A stretch of 64,000 nucleotides of DNA from Streptomyces atratus (lineage in GTDB: Bacteria > Actinomycetota > Actinomycetes > Streptomycetales > Streptomycetaceae): NCBI RefSeq assembly GCF_014648655.1, contig NZ_BMRN01000013.1, positions 62,001 through 126,000 on the forward strand, read 5' to 3'. The notes beneath the pieces are model-generated. The model ran no database searches, was not told the DNA's origin, and was given only the letters and a program-made list of their open reading frames with translations. The position numbers and the translations under genes were made by a program. Below, in pieces: positions 17,345 to 25,965 of this stretch (its first letter is position 1; each line of letters opens with the position of its first letter).

Positions 17345-19804
17345 TCAGCCCAGCGTCTTCTCGACCTCCCGGGCCACCTCCGCGGCCCGTACCTCGGGCA
17401 ACGGCTCACCGTCCGTATCCGTGACGTAGAACGCGTCCACCGCGTTCGCCCCGAGCGTCGAAACATGCGCACTGCGTACCCGTACCTCGCACTGCTCCAG
17501 CGCCCGGCCGATCCGGTGCAGCAGTCCCGGGGCGTCCTGGGCCCGTACCTCGATCACCGTCGCCAGCTGTGAGCCGGCCGCCGCGACCGTCACCCTCGGC
17601 GGCGGGGCCTTCACCCCGCGCCGCCTCGGGTAGGCGGCCTCGCGTTCGGCGAGGCGGGCCCGGATGTCCAGGGAGCCGTCCAGGGCGCGTACGAGGTCGG
17701 CACGGAGGCGGGTGGCCTGCGGCAGGGAGCCGTACTCGGCCGCGACCCGCCAGCTGAGCAGCAGCAGATCCGCGGATCGGCCCTCACCGAGCTCGGCGGG
17801 GAGTTCCACGGCGCGCAGGTCGGCTGCTCGCACGGTGAGGCGGTGCAGGGCGAGGACACCCGCCGCCGCGGGCAGCACGCCGGGGCGGTCGGGCAGGGCG
17901 ATGAGGAGTTCGACGCCGACGGGTTCCGGTTCGCCGTCCTCGTTCGGGGTCTGGGCCTGGGCGTGCAGGGCGAGGACGGGTTCGCCGGTGCGCAGGGCCT
18001 CGATGGCGAGGCGTTCCTGTTCGGCACTGGGTGCGGCGGGTTCCGGTTCCTCCGGGGCCTGGCCGGCGAGCACGGTGGCAACGCGTTCGACGAGGTCGGC
18101 GACGAGGGAGGCGCGCCAGGTGGACCAGGCGGCGGGCCCGGTGGCGAGTGCGTCGGCCTCGGTGAGGGCGTGCAGGAGCTCCAGGGTGGAGGTGGTGCCG
18201 ACGGCGGTGGCGACGGAGCGCACGGTCGCCGGGTCGTCGAGGTCGCGGCGGGTGGCGGTCTCGATGAGCAGCAGATGGTGGCGTACGAGGGTGACGATGA
18301 CCCCCACGTCGTGCTGGTCGAAGCCGATCCGGGCCGCCATGTCGCGGGCGATGACCTCCCCGGCGACGGAGTGGTCGCCGGGCCAGCCCTTGCCGATGTC
18401 GTGCAGGAGTGCGGCGACGAGGAGGAGGTCGGGGCGGCCGACGCGACGGGTGAGGGAGGAGGCGCGGACGGCCGCTTCGACGAGGTGGCGGTCGACGGTC
18501 CAGGTGTGGACGGGGTTGCGCTGTGGACGGCAGTGGACGCGTTCCCAGTCGGGGAGCAGGCGGGTGATCAGTCCTTCGGCTTCGAGTGCTTCCCAGACGG
18601 GGACGGTGGCCTCGCCCGCGCCGAGGAGGGTGACGAGTTCCTCACGGGCCTCGGCGGGCCAGGGCACCGGCAGCGGGCGTGCGGCGGTGGCGAGGTGGCG
18701 TACGACGTGGCGGGAGAGCGGGAGTTCGGACTGGGCGGCCGCTGCGGCGGCGCGCAGGACGAGCACGGGGTCGCGTTCGGGGCGGGCGGAGCGGGCGAGG
18801 ACGACTTCGCCGTCGGCCTCGACGACGCCCTCGGAGAGCGGGGTGCGTTCCGGGGAGGCCGCCTTGCCGCCGCCGAGCATGGCGCGCAGCCGGGGGCGCG
18901 TGGACCGGGAGCGGAGCACGCGGCCGACCTCGCGCCAGGTGACGTCGGTTGCGTAGGACACGGTGCGGGCGGCCTCGTACACCTGGCGGAGCAGGGCGTC
19001 CGCGTCGAGGAGACCGAGAGCGGTGGCGACCTGGTCCTGTTCCTGAAGGGCGAGGCGGTCGGTGGCACGGCCGGTGGTGAGGTGGAGCGCGTCGCGGGCG
19101 TCGAGGAGGGCGCGACGGGCTTCGGCGAGGCCTTCGCGGGGGGCGTCGGCGACCCAGGAGGCGGCGACGGCGCGCAGGGCGGTGGCGTCGCGCAGTCCGC
19201 CGCGGGCCTCCTTGAGGTCGGGTTCGAGGAGGAACTGGAGCTCGCCCTGGCGTTCGGCGCGTTCGCGGCAGAGCTCGTCGAGGGCGGGGAGGCGTTTGGG
19301 GGCCTGGTTGCGCCAGTCGGCGAGGACAGTGGTGCGCAGGGCGGCGACGAGGCCGAGGTCTCCGGCGACGGGCCGGGCGTCGAGCAGTCCGAGTTGGACC
19401 TTGAGGTCCTCGCCGGCTGTTTTCCGGGCTTCGGCGGGGGTGCGTACGGAGTGGTCGAGGGCGAGGCCGAGGTCCCAGACGGGGTACCAGATGTGGTCGG
19501 CGAGGGAGGCGATGGCCCCGGCGTCGGCGTTGCCGTCGTGCAGGAGCAGGAGGTCGAGGTCGCTGCGCGGGGAGAGTTCGCCGCGGCCGTAGCCGCCGAC
19601 GGCGACGAGGGCGGCGCCGCGGACGCCGGTCTGTTCGGCCGCGGCGGTGAACAGCGCGGTGAGCCAGTCGTCGGTGAGCGATGCGAGGGCCGCACGGCGC
19701 GGCGGCCCGGACTGCGCCTTCTCCTGGAGGAGGCGCAGCCGGGCCGCCGCGTAGCTGCTGGGTTCCGAGTCTTCGGATTCGGTGGTCACTTCGGTGCTCG
19801 TCAC
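17345..19804 (-). CDS. glnD: PII uridylyltransferase/adenylyltransferase GlnD
   Basis: Modifies and demodifies the PII protein GlnB in response to nitrogen status (adenylylation in actinobacteria). The 819-residue protein has the nucleotidyltransferase motif GGYGRGELSPRSDLDLLLL, a GlnE/GlnD helical region, the HD motif (LLVAALLHDIGKGWPGDHS) and two C-terminal ACT domains (PDRPGVLPAAAGVLALH; AQDAPGLLHRIGRALEQ). The start is GTG at 19804; upstream in-frame sequence belongs to antisense shadow of amtB-glnB. It follows glnB by 29 bases. Confidence 0.96.
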   Translation of the reverse strand: MTSTEVTTESEDSEPSSYAAARLRLLQEKAQSGPPRRAALASLTDDWLTALFTAAAEQTGVRGAALVAVGGYGRGELSPRSDLDLLLLHDGNADAGAIASLADHIWYPVWDLGLALDHSVRTPAEARKTAGEDLKVQLGLLDARPVAGDLGLVAALRTTVLADWRNQAPKRLPALDELCRERAERQGELQFLLEPDLKEARGGLRDATALRAVAASWVADAPREGLAEARRALLDARDALHLTTGRATDRLALQEQDQVATALGLLDADALLRQVYEAARTVSYATDVTWREVGRVLRSRSTRPRLRAMLGGGKAASPERTPLSEGVVEADGEVVLARSARPERDPVLVLRAAAAAAQSELPLSRHVVRHLATAARPLPVPWPAEAREELVTLLGAGEATVPVWEALEAEGLITRLLPDWERVHCRPQRNPVHTWTVDRHLVEAAVRASSLTRRVGRPDLLLVAALLHDIGKGWPGDHSVAGEVIARDMAARIGFDQHDVGVIVTLVRHHLLLIETATRRDLDDPATVRSVATAVGTTSTLELLHALTEADALATGPAAWSTWRASLVADLVERVATVLAGQAPEEPEPAAPSAEQERLAIEALRTGEPVLALHAQAQTPNEDGEPEPVGVELLIALPDRPGVLPAAAGVLALHRLTVRAADLRAVELPAELGEGRSADLLLLSWRVAAEYGSLPQATRLRADLVRALDGSLDIRARLAEREAAYPRRRGVKAPPPRVTVAAAGSQLATVIEVRAQDAPGLLHRIGRALEQCEVRVRSAHVSTLGANAVDAFYVTDTDGEPLPEVRAAEVAREVEKTLG

Positions 19805-19833
19805 CCGGCTGCCTTCCGTTTCGGGACCGTGGG

Positions 19834-20172
19834 TCAGAGTGCGTCCGGGCCGCGTTCGCCCGTTCGTACACGAATCGCGGTGTCGACCGGCACGCTCCAG
19901 ACCTTGCCGTCTCCGATCTTGCCGGTTCGGGCGGCCTTCACGACAACGTCGATGAGCTGTTCGGAGTCCTCGTCCTCGACGAGGACCTCGATACGGATCT
20001 TGGGGACGAGGTCGACGGTGTACTCGGCGCCCCGGTAGACCTCGGTATGGCCGCGCTGGCGCCCGTAGCCGCTGGCCTCCGTGACCGTGAGGCCCTGGAT
20101 GCCGAAAGCCTGGAGAGCCTCCTTGATCTCGTCGAGCCGGTGCGGCTTCACGACTGCGGTGATGAGCTTCAT
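19834..20172 (-). CDS. glnB: Nitrogen regulatory protein PII
   Basis: Trimeric PII signal protein, 112 residues, starting MKLITAVVKPHRLDEIKEAL. The T-loop contains the modifiable tyrosine in RGAEYTVDLVPK, and the B-loop is TGKIGDGKVWS. It senses ATP/ADP and 2-oxoglutarate and controls AmtB. GlnK is an equivalent name in Streptomyces. Its ATG overlaps the amtB stop (ATGA), and glnD follows, giving the usual amtB-glnB-glnD operon. Confidence 0.97.
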   Translation of the reverse strand: MKLITAVVKPHRLDEIKEALQAFGIQGLTVTEASGYGRQRGHTEVYRGAEYTVDLVPKIRIEVLVEDEDSEQLIDVVVKAARTGKIGDGKVWSVPVDTAIRVRTGERGPDAL

Positions 20173-21527
20173 GCGTCCACCTTCTTCGTCTGCGGTGTTG
20201 CCGTCGTGCCCGGTGCCGGTGCGGAGGCCGTGGTGCGCGGGGCCGCGCCGCCGCCCGCGCCGCTGAAGTCGTACGCGGTCTCGGCGTGTTCGACCTGGTC
20301 GATGCCGGAGATCTCGTCGTCCTCGTCGACCCGCATCCCGATCGTCCTGTCCAGGAGGAAGGCGAGGATCGCGGAGACGACCAGAGAGTACGCGAGGACG
20401 GCGAAGACACCGACGGCCTGCTTGCCGAGCTGGTCGAGACCGCCGCCGTAGAAGAGGCCCTTGGCGTCGGACTGGACACCACCGGTGGCGAAGAAGCCGA
20501 CGAGGAGGGAACCGGCGACACCGCCGACGAGGTGGACGCCGACGACGTCCAGGGAGTCGTCGTAGCCGAACCTGTACTTCAGGCCGACGGCCATGGCGCA
20601 CAGGACACCGGCGATGGCGCCGACCGCGATGGCGCCGAGCGGGCTGACCGCGCCGCCGGAAGGTGTGATGGCGACGAGGCCCGCTACCGCGCCGGAGGCC
20701 GCACCGAGGGTGGTGAAGGAGCCGTGGCGGAGCTTCTCGTAACCGAGCCAGGCGAGCATCGCGGCAGCGGTGGCGACCTGGGTGTTGACGAACATGACCG
20801 CGCCGACGCCGTCGTCGTTGCCGAGCCACGAGCCGGCGTTGAAGCCGAACCAGCCGAACCAGAGCAGTCCGGCACCGAGCATGACGAGCGGCAGGCTGTG
20901 CGGCCGCATCGGGTCCTTCTTGAAGCCGACGCGCTTGCCGATGACGAGGATCACGCCGAGCGCCGCGGCACCTGCGTTGATGTGGACGGCCGTACCACCG
21001 GCGAAGTCGATGACGCCGAGCTCGAAGAGCCAGCCGCCCGCGCCCCAGACCCAGTGGGCGACGGGGAAGTAGACGACGGTGACCCAGAGCGTGATGAACA
21101 GGGCCCAGGAGGTGAACTTGACCCGGTCGGCGAGGGCGCCGCTGATCAGTGCGGGGGTGATGACGGCGAACATCAGCTGGAAGACGGCGAAGACGTAGAC
21201 GGGGATCGTGTAGCCGTCCCAGAGCTGGGTGATACCGATCCCGCTGAGGCCGACGTAATCCGAGTTCCAGCCGATGACGGAGCCGATGTCGGTGCCGAAG
21301 GCGAGGCTGAATCCGTAGAGCACCCACAGGATCGTGACGATCCCGAGGCTGATGAAGCTCATCATCAGCATGTTGAGGGTGCTCTTGACGCGGACCATGC
21401 CTCCGTAGAAGAAGGCCAGGCCCGGGGTCATGAGCATCACCAGGGCGGAACAGATGAGCATGAACCCGGTGTTGGCGGCAGACAGCGTCGGGGCGTCTGC
21501 GGCTGGCGTCGTGATGCCTGGGGGCAT
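20169..21527 (-). CDS. amtB: Ammonium transporter AmtB
   Basis: A 452-residue Amt/Rh channel with about eleven membrane segments. Typical landmarks are FFYGGMVRVKSTLNMLMM near the start, GGTAVHINAGAAALGV and GWFGFNAGSWLGNDD in the middle, and HLVGGVAGSLLVGFFATG. The long C-terminal tail (DEDDEISGIDQVEHAETAYD) is the part that PII binds in relatives. I chose ATG 21527, which has CGAGGAGA just upstream. First gene of the nitrogen operon, with GlnR-like boxes about 140-175 bases upstream. Confidence 0.96.
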   Translation of the reverse strand: MPPGITTPAADAPTLSAANTGFMLICSALVMLMTPGLAFFYGGMVRVKSTLNMLMMSFISLGIVTILWVLYGFSLAFGTDIGSVIGWNSDYVGLSGIGITQLWDGYTIPVYVFAVFQLMFAVITPALISGALADRVKFTSWALFITLWVTVVYFPVAHWVWGAGGWLFELGVIDFAGGTAVHINAGAAALGVILVIGKRVGFKKDPMRPHSLPLVMLGAGLLWFGWFGFNAGSWLGNDDGVGAVMFVNTQVATAAAMLAWLGYEKLRHGSFTTLGAASGAVAGLVAITPSGGAVSPLGAIAVGAIAGVLCAMAVGLKYRFGYDDSLDVVGVHLVGGVAGSLLVGFFATGGVQSDAKGLFYGGGLDQLGKQAVGVFAVLAYSLVVSAILAFLLDRTIGMRVDEDDEISGIDQVEHAETAYDFSGAGGGAAPRTTASAPAPGTTATPQTKKVDA

Positions 21528-21897
21528 CGGCGTCTCCTCGTCGTCGGTGCGGCCGCGTGCGGGCGGTAAGAGCGGGACCACGTGCGGGACCACTGGGGAA
21601 AAGGTGCGGGCCGGTTATGCGCCATGAGATTCGCCCAGCACGATTTCCGCCGATGCCGCACGGTGTTTCGCGACAGTGACGAAGAGGTCCGGTGTGTTAC
21701 GTCACCATGAACCGGCCGTGGCGTGTCCGGGGCCGGGCCTACTCTGCAGCCGGGGCCGCATACGGTGCGGTTACGACTCTCCCGTACGGGAACGGCAACA
21801 CGAACCGGCCACGCCGACCACCCGCTGACCTGGCAATTGGGGGAGCCGAAGTCGGTCTGTGCGGGGTGGCCGCCGTGGCCGGGGCCTGGGGTGCGGC
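21528..21897. other. Intergenic region upstream of amtB
   Basis: A gap of 370 bases between the amtB start and the nsdA stop. It holds the candidate GlnR boxes (21665-21700). The part from about 21720 to 21897 shows no gene or hairpin that I can support. Confidence 0.5.
21665..21700 (-). promoter_or_regulatory. Candidate GlnR boxes controlling amtB-glnB-glnD
   Basis: On the minus strand, GTCAC-n6-GAAAC lies at 21680-21665, an exact fit to the gTnAC-n6-GaAAC half-sites bound by GlnR in Streptomyces. A second, weaker pair (GTAAC-n6-GACCT) lies at 21700-21685. The spacing between pairs is four bases, two short of the ideal. Position upstream of amtB agrees with the known GlnR regulon. The match is seen in sequence; binding is inferred. 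Confidence 0.7.
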
Positions 21898-23373
21898 TCA
21901 GACCGCTTCTGCGGTCTCGGGCAGCTGCTCGGTGAGGAGATCGGTGAGCCCGGCGACTTCGGGAATGTCTCCGAAGTCCCTGGCAGCGGTGTCGACGGTC
22001 TTGCGGAGCCGGGTGTTGACGCGCTCGGAGCGGATCTTCTTGGCCACCCGCAGCGCCTTCTCGGCCAGCACCGTGGACTGCTCGGGCTCTCGCTGGAGGA
22101 GGTGGACGGTGGCGAGGCCGACCAGGTTGAGTGCGTACGACCGCTGGTGCTCGCCGTCCTCGCCGAAGAGCTGGACGGCCTTCTTCATGAGGGGTTCGGC
22201 GAGCGTGGCGTACGTGGGGCTGCGGCCCGCGACATAGGCGAGGTCGCGGTACGAGTGGGAGTTCTCGCCGTTGAGCTCGGCCTCGGAGAAGAAGCGGATC
22301 CAGTCGGGCTCGGGCTCGCCGTCGATCCCGACATCGAGGAAGGTGTCCTCGGCCATCCGGACGGCTCGTTTGCACTTGCTGGGCTGGCCCATGTTGGCGT
22401 ACGCACGAGCCTCCATCGCATACAGCATGGCCTGGGTGCGCGCAGTGGCGCAGTCCCGGCTGCCGTACTGCGCGAGATGGATCAGTTCGAGGGCGTCGTC
22501 GGGCCGTCCGAGGTGGATCATCTGGCGGCTCATACTGGACAGAACATACGAACCGAGCGGTTTGTCGCCGGCCTCTTTCGAGGCATGGAGCGCGAGGACG
22601 AAGTACTTCTGAGCGGTGGGCTGGAGGCCGACGTCGTAGCTCATCCAGCCCGCCAGCTCCGCCAGTTCGGCCGCGCAGCGGAAGAGCCGCTTGGCGGTGG
22701 CTGCCGGCTGCGGTTCCTGCAGCAGGTCGGTGACCTCGTGGAGTTGGCCGACGACGGCCTTGCGGCGCAGTCCGCCGCCGCACTGCGCATCCCACTGGCG
22801 GAACATCGCGGTGGTCGACTCCAGCAGGTCGAGCTCGGGGCCGGAGAGCCGGGAGGGTCGGCGGGCCGCAGCGGCCGGCTCCGGCTGTGCGGGTCCGGTG
22901 GCGGTGACGGGCACCAGCCAGCGCTGCATGGGCTCGATCAGGGCGGGTCCCGCGGCGAGCGCGAGCGAGGAGCCGAGAAATCCGCGGCGGGCGAGCATGA
23001 GATCGCTGCGGGAGAATTCGCTGAGCAGGGCGATGGTCTGCGGGCCGGCCCAGGGCAGGTCGACGCCGGACACGGACGGTGACTGATGCGCCGCGCGCAG
23101 TCCGAGGTCCTCGATGGCGACGACGGAGCCGAAGCGCTCCGAGAAGAGCTCGGAGAGGATGCGCGGGATCGGCTCGCGCGGCTGTTCACCGTCGAGCCAG
23201 CGCCGTACCCGGGAGGTGTCGGTGCTGATGTGGTGAGCGCCCATCTGGCGCGCCCGGCGGTTCACCTGCCGCGCCAGCTCGCCCTTCGACCAGCCGCTGC
23301 GCACGAACCATGAGCCCAATTGCTCATTGGGGCGCTTACCGGCATTCGTATCGCCTGCGCCGCTGCCACTCAC
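21898..23373 (-). CDS. nsdA: NsdA-type regulator, negative for differentiation
   Basis: A 491-residue protein of the NsdA family, identified from its sequence and its place next to amtB, as in S. coelicolor (SCO5582). There, nsdA disruption increases sporulation and antibiotic production. It has a helix-turn-helix-like N-terminus (WSKGELARQVNRRARQMGA, then DTSRVRRWLDGEQPREPIP), a hydrophobic stretch (RRGFLGSSLALAAGPALI) that could be a membrane or twin-arginine-like segment, and a long C-terminal array of TPR-like helices. The start is GTG at 23373. Confidence 0.85.
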   Translation of the reverse strand: MSGSGAGDTNAGKRPNEQLGSWFVRSGWSKGELARQVNRRARQMGAHHISTDTSRVRRWLDGEQPREPIPRILSELFSERFGSVVAIEDLGLRAAHQSPSVSGVDLPWAGPQTIALLSEFSRSDLMLARRGFLGSSLALAAGPALIEPMQRWLVPVTATGPAQPEPAAAARRPSRLSGPELDLLESTTAMFRQWDAQCGGGLRRKAVVGQLHEVTDLLQEPQPAATAKRLFRCAAELAELAGWMSYDVGLQPTAQKYFVLALHASKEAGDKPLGSYVLSSMSRQMIHLGRPDDALELIHLAQYGSRDCATARTQAMLYAMEARAYANMGQPSKCKRAVRMAEDTFLDVGIDGEPEPDWIRFFSEAELNGENSHSYRDLAYVAGRSPTYATLAEPLMKKAVQLFGEDGEHQRSYALNLVGLATVHLLQREPEQSTVLAEKALRVAKKIRSERVNTRLRKTVDTAARDFGDIPEVAGLTDLLTEQLPETAEAV

Positions 23374-23794
23374 TGGAACGCCCCCATCCGCTGAATACTG
23401 TCGCGCGAACCACTATCAGATTGCCCTGATCCGATGCCGCCCATACGGAGGTTGCGCACGATCGAACAGGAAATCGGGTTGCCTCCGGCATACCCATGGG
23501 CGCACATACTTCCATGGTTCGTGTACCGACGGTAATCCTACGATCACCGCCACCGCGAGGGCGATTACAGAAACGCCACCATTCGCCACCCCTTCGAATG
23601 AACGCCACCGCCGTCGGGCGCGATTCACTTGACACACGGCGATCAGCAGTGGGCGCAGTGACGCACGACGGGGCGCATGGAACGTGTCGCAAGACTCCGA
23701 GTGCACCGGCGCGCCACGGGTCGGCAGCGACGACGGAGCGTCACGATGGACTCCGCGTCGTAACCACTGGCGAGTCGGACACGTTGGAGGGGGC
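23374..23794. other. Divergent promoter region of nsdA and prim-pol gene
   Basis: A 421-bp gap with lower G+C than its flanks. It must hold promoters for both divergent genes. TTGACA is present at 23629-23634, but no acceptable -10 follows at 16-18 bases. No conserved small gene was seen. Confidence 0.5.
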
Positions 23795-24454
23795 ATGGGC
23801 TTCACGATCGGCGGCATCCGCGACATGCGCACCGGCTCACGGCGCCGCGGCCGTGCGGCCGAGTACACGGCAGTGGCCGAGTACACAGGGCTGTGGGGCT
23901 GGGCTGTCGCGCCGGGAGCGCGGGCCGCGGCCGGCCGCTGCTCGTGCGGGGAGGCGCAGTGCCCCTCCCCCGGCGCCCATCCACTGGACTTCGCCCGCGA
24001 GGTCCCCGCAGGGGCCACGCTCGACACGGCGGCGGACGCCTGGGCCCAGGTGCCGGGCGCCTCGATGCTGCTTCCGGTGGGCCGCACCTTCGACATCCTC
24101 GACGTCGCCGAAGCAGCCGGGTGCCGGGCCCTGGTCCGCATGGAGCGGATGGGGCTGCCGCTCGGCCCGGTCGCGGTGACACCGGCCGGGCGGGCTCAGT
24201 TCTTCGTGGCCCCGGGTGCCGCCGCCGAGCTCCCGCAGCTGCTGTACCGGATGGGCTGGGACGACGCGGGTCTGGATCTGCGGGCGCTCGGGCCCGGCTG
24301 CCACATCACCGCCCCGCCGTCCGACGAGGGCGGCCTGGGCCCGGTCCGGTGGCTGCGCCCGCCGGTGCTGGCCACGGCGGCCGCACCGCCGCAGGCCCGG
24401 CTGCTGCTGGGCACACTGGCGTACAGCTGCCATCGCGCGCCCCACTGCGGCTGA
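23795..24454 (+). CDS. Bifunctional DNA primase/polymerase N-terminal domain protein
   Basis: A 219-residue protein resembling the N-terminal part of Prim-Pol enzymes. It has a Cys-rich motif RCSCGEAQCPSPGAHPLDF, then a barrel-like segment with WAQVPGASMLLPVGRTFDILDV, where the DxxD-like acidic pair usually sits. No helicase or primase C-terminal part follows. It starts at an ATG with GGAGG directly upstream. In S. coelicolor the same gene lies between nsdA and ftsY. Whether it has catalytic activity is not clear. Confidence 0.75.
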   Translation: MGFTIGGIRDMRTGSRRRGRAAEYTAVAEYTGLWGWAVAPGARAAAGRCSCGEAQCPSPGAHPLDFAREVPAGATLDTAADAWAQVPGASMLLPVGRTFDILDVAEAAGCRALVRMERMGLPLGPVAVTPAGRAQFFVAPGAAAELPQLLYRMGWDDAGLDLRALGPGCHITAPPSDEGGLGPVRWLRPPVLATAAAPPQARLLLGTLAYSCHRAPHCG

Positions 24455-24585
24455 ACCGCCACCGCTTTCGCGGAGGTGGGGTCCCGTCGTCGGGGTTGCT
24501 CAATCGATGGTCGCTCTCAGACGCAGAGCCCGGTGATCCCGGGTACAGAGCCCGGTGGTCCCGGGCACAGAACCCGACCGGACGA

Positions 24586-24622
24586 AGAGCCCGACCGCAG
24601 TTGCCTCATGCGGTCGGGCTCT
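24586..24622. terminator. Bidirectional terminator between prim-pol gene and ftsY
   Basis: AGAGCCCGACCGCA at 24586-24599 pairs perfectly with 24609-24622 across a 9-nt loop. It lies between two convergent genes, 22 bases from the ftsY stop. Upstream, GAGCCCGGTG and CCCGGG repeats (24537-24565) add smaller hairpins. Confidence 0.8.
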
Positions 24623-24643
24623 GTTGCGGGCGCGCGAGGCCCG

Positions 24644-25855
24644 TCAGTCTCCGATCAGGGCGTCCACGAACGCCTCCGGCTCGAACGGAGCCAGATCGTC
24701 CGGTCCCTCGCCGAGACCGACCAGCTTCACCGGCACGCCCAGCTCACGCTGGACGGCGATGACGATGCCGCCCTTGGCAGTGCCGTCCAGCTTGGTCAGC
24801 ACGATGCCGGTGATGTCGACGACCTCGGCGAACACCCGGGCCTGCACCAGACCGTTCTGTCCGGTCGTGGCGTCGAGGACGAGCAGGATCTCGTCGAGCG
24901 GTCCGTGCTTCTCGACGACGCGCTTGACCTTGCCGAGCTCGTCCATGAGCCCGGTCTTGGTGTGCAGCCGTCCCGCGGTGTCGATGAGGACGACATCGGC
25001 GCCCTCGGCAATCCCTTCCTTCACCGCGTCGAAGGCGATCGACGCCGGGTCGCCGCCCTCGGGTCCTCGCACGGTGCGGGCGCCGACGCGCTCGCCCCAG
25101 GTCTGGAGCTGGTCGGCGGCGGCGGCCCGGAAGGTGTCGGCTGCGCCGAGCACGACGCTGCGGCCGTCGGCGACGAGCACCCGGGCCAGCTTGCCGGTGG
25201 TGGTGGTCTTGCCGGTTCCGTTGACGCCGACGACCATCACGACACCGGGGGTGTCGACCCCGCTCTCCGTCTTGACCGCACGGTCGAAGTCGGTGCCGAG
25301 CAGAGTGAGGAGCTCCTCACGCAGCAGCGAGCGCAGCCCTTCGGGGGTACGGGTGCCGAGAACGCGGACGCGTTCACGGAGCCGCTCCACCAGTTCCTGG
25401 GTGGGTGCGACGCCGACGTCGGCGGTGAGGAGCGTGTCCTCGATCTCCTCCCAGGTGTCCTCATCGAGGTTGTCGCGGGACAGGAGCGTGAGCAGCCCCT
25501 TACCGAGGGAGTTCTGCGAGCGGGCGAGCCGGGCACGCAGCCGGACCAGACGGCCCGCGGTGGGCTCGGGCACCTCGAGGGCGGGGGCGGCGGGCGCCTC
25601 CGGCTCGACGGCCTCGGGGGCTTCCTCGGCGGGAGCCTCGACCGAAGGGGGACCGACCTCCTCGATGGTGCGGCGCGGTTCCTCGCGCGGCGTCTCGGCT
25701 TCCTCGCCGACATGGGGCTCGGCGGGAGGAGTGATGGTCGGCGTGCTCGACGGTGCCGGGGGCAGCTGCTTCTTCTTGCGGCTGCTGACCACGAGCCCGC
25801 TGATCACGCCGACCGCGACCAGGGCGATGACTACAGCAAGGATGACGAATTCCAT
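24644..25855 (-). CDS. ftsY: SRP receptor FtsY
   Basis: GTPase that docks SRP-ribosome complexes at the membrane. The 403-residue protein has an N-terminal membrane helix (FVILAVVIALVAVGVISGLVV) that many FtsY proteins lack, then an acidic Pro/Glu-rich A domain. The NG domain follows, with GVNGTGKTTTTGKLARV, DTAGRLHTKTGLMDEL and TKLDGTAKGGIVIAV. The ATG start at 25855 precedes the membrane helix. Confidence 0.97.
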   Translation of the reverse strand: MEFVILAVVIALVAVGVISGLVVSSRKKKQLPPAPSSTPTITPPAEPHVGEEAETPREEPRRTIEEVGPPSVEAPAEEAPEAVEPEAPAAPALEVPEPTAGRLVRLRARLARSQNSLGKGLLTLLSRDNLDEDTWEEIEDTLLTADVGVAPTQELVERLRERVRVLGTRTPEGLRSLLREELLTLLGTDFDRAVKTESGVDTPGVVMVVGVNGTGKTTTTGKLARVLVADGRSVVLGAADTFRAAAADQLQTWGERVGARTVRGPEGGDPASIAFDAVKEGIAEGADVVLIDTAGRLHTKTGLMDELGKVKRVVEKHGPLDEILLVLDATTGQNGLVQARVFAEVVDITGIVLTKLDGTAKGGIVIAVQRELGVPVKLVGLGEGPDDLAPFEPEAFVDALIGD

Positions 25856-25965
25856 AACCCACCCAGTATCAGTCACGTCCGCCGTGGGGGGCCGCCCCGA
25901 AGGATCACCCCTGCACCACCCTCGGGTGTTATACACCTTTTGGCGGTAAAGGTACGATCCCGCCT

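Noticed and set aside
17843..20038. 731-codon plus-strand frame opposite glnD
   Set aside because: Gly/Glu-rich repetitive composition with no family motif; GlnD on the other strand has all expected motifs.
20286..21569. 427-codon plus-strand frame opposite amtB
   Set aside because: Very acidic low-complexity composition, antisense to amtB.
23629..23634. TTGACA as a promoter for the prim-pol gene
   Set aside because: No acceptable -10 sequence lies 16-18 bases downstream.
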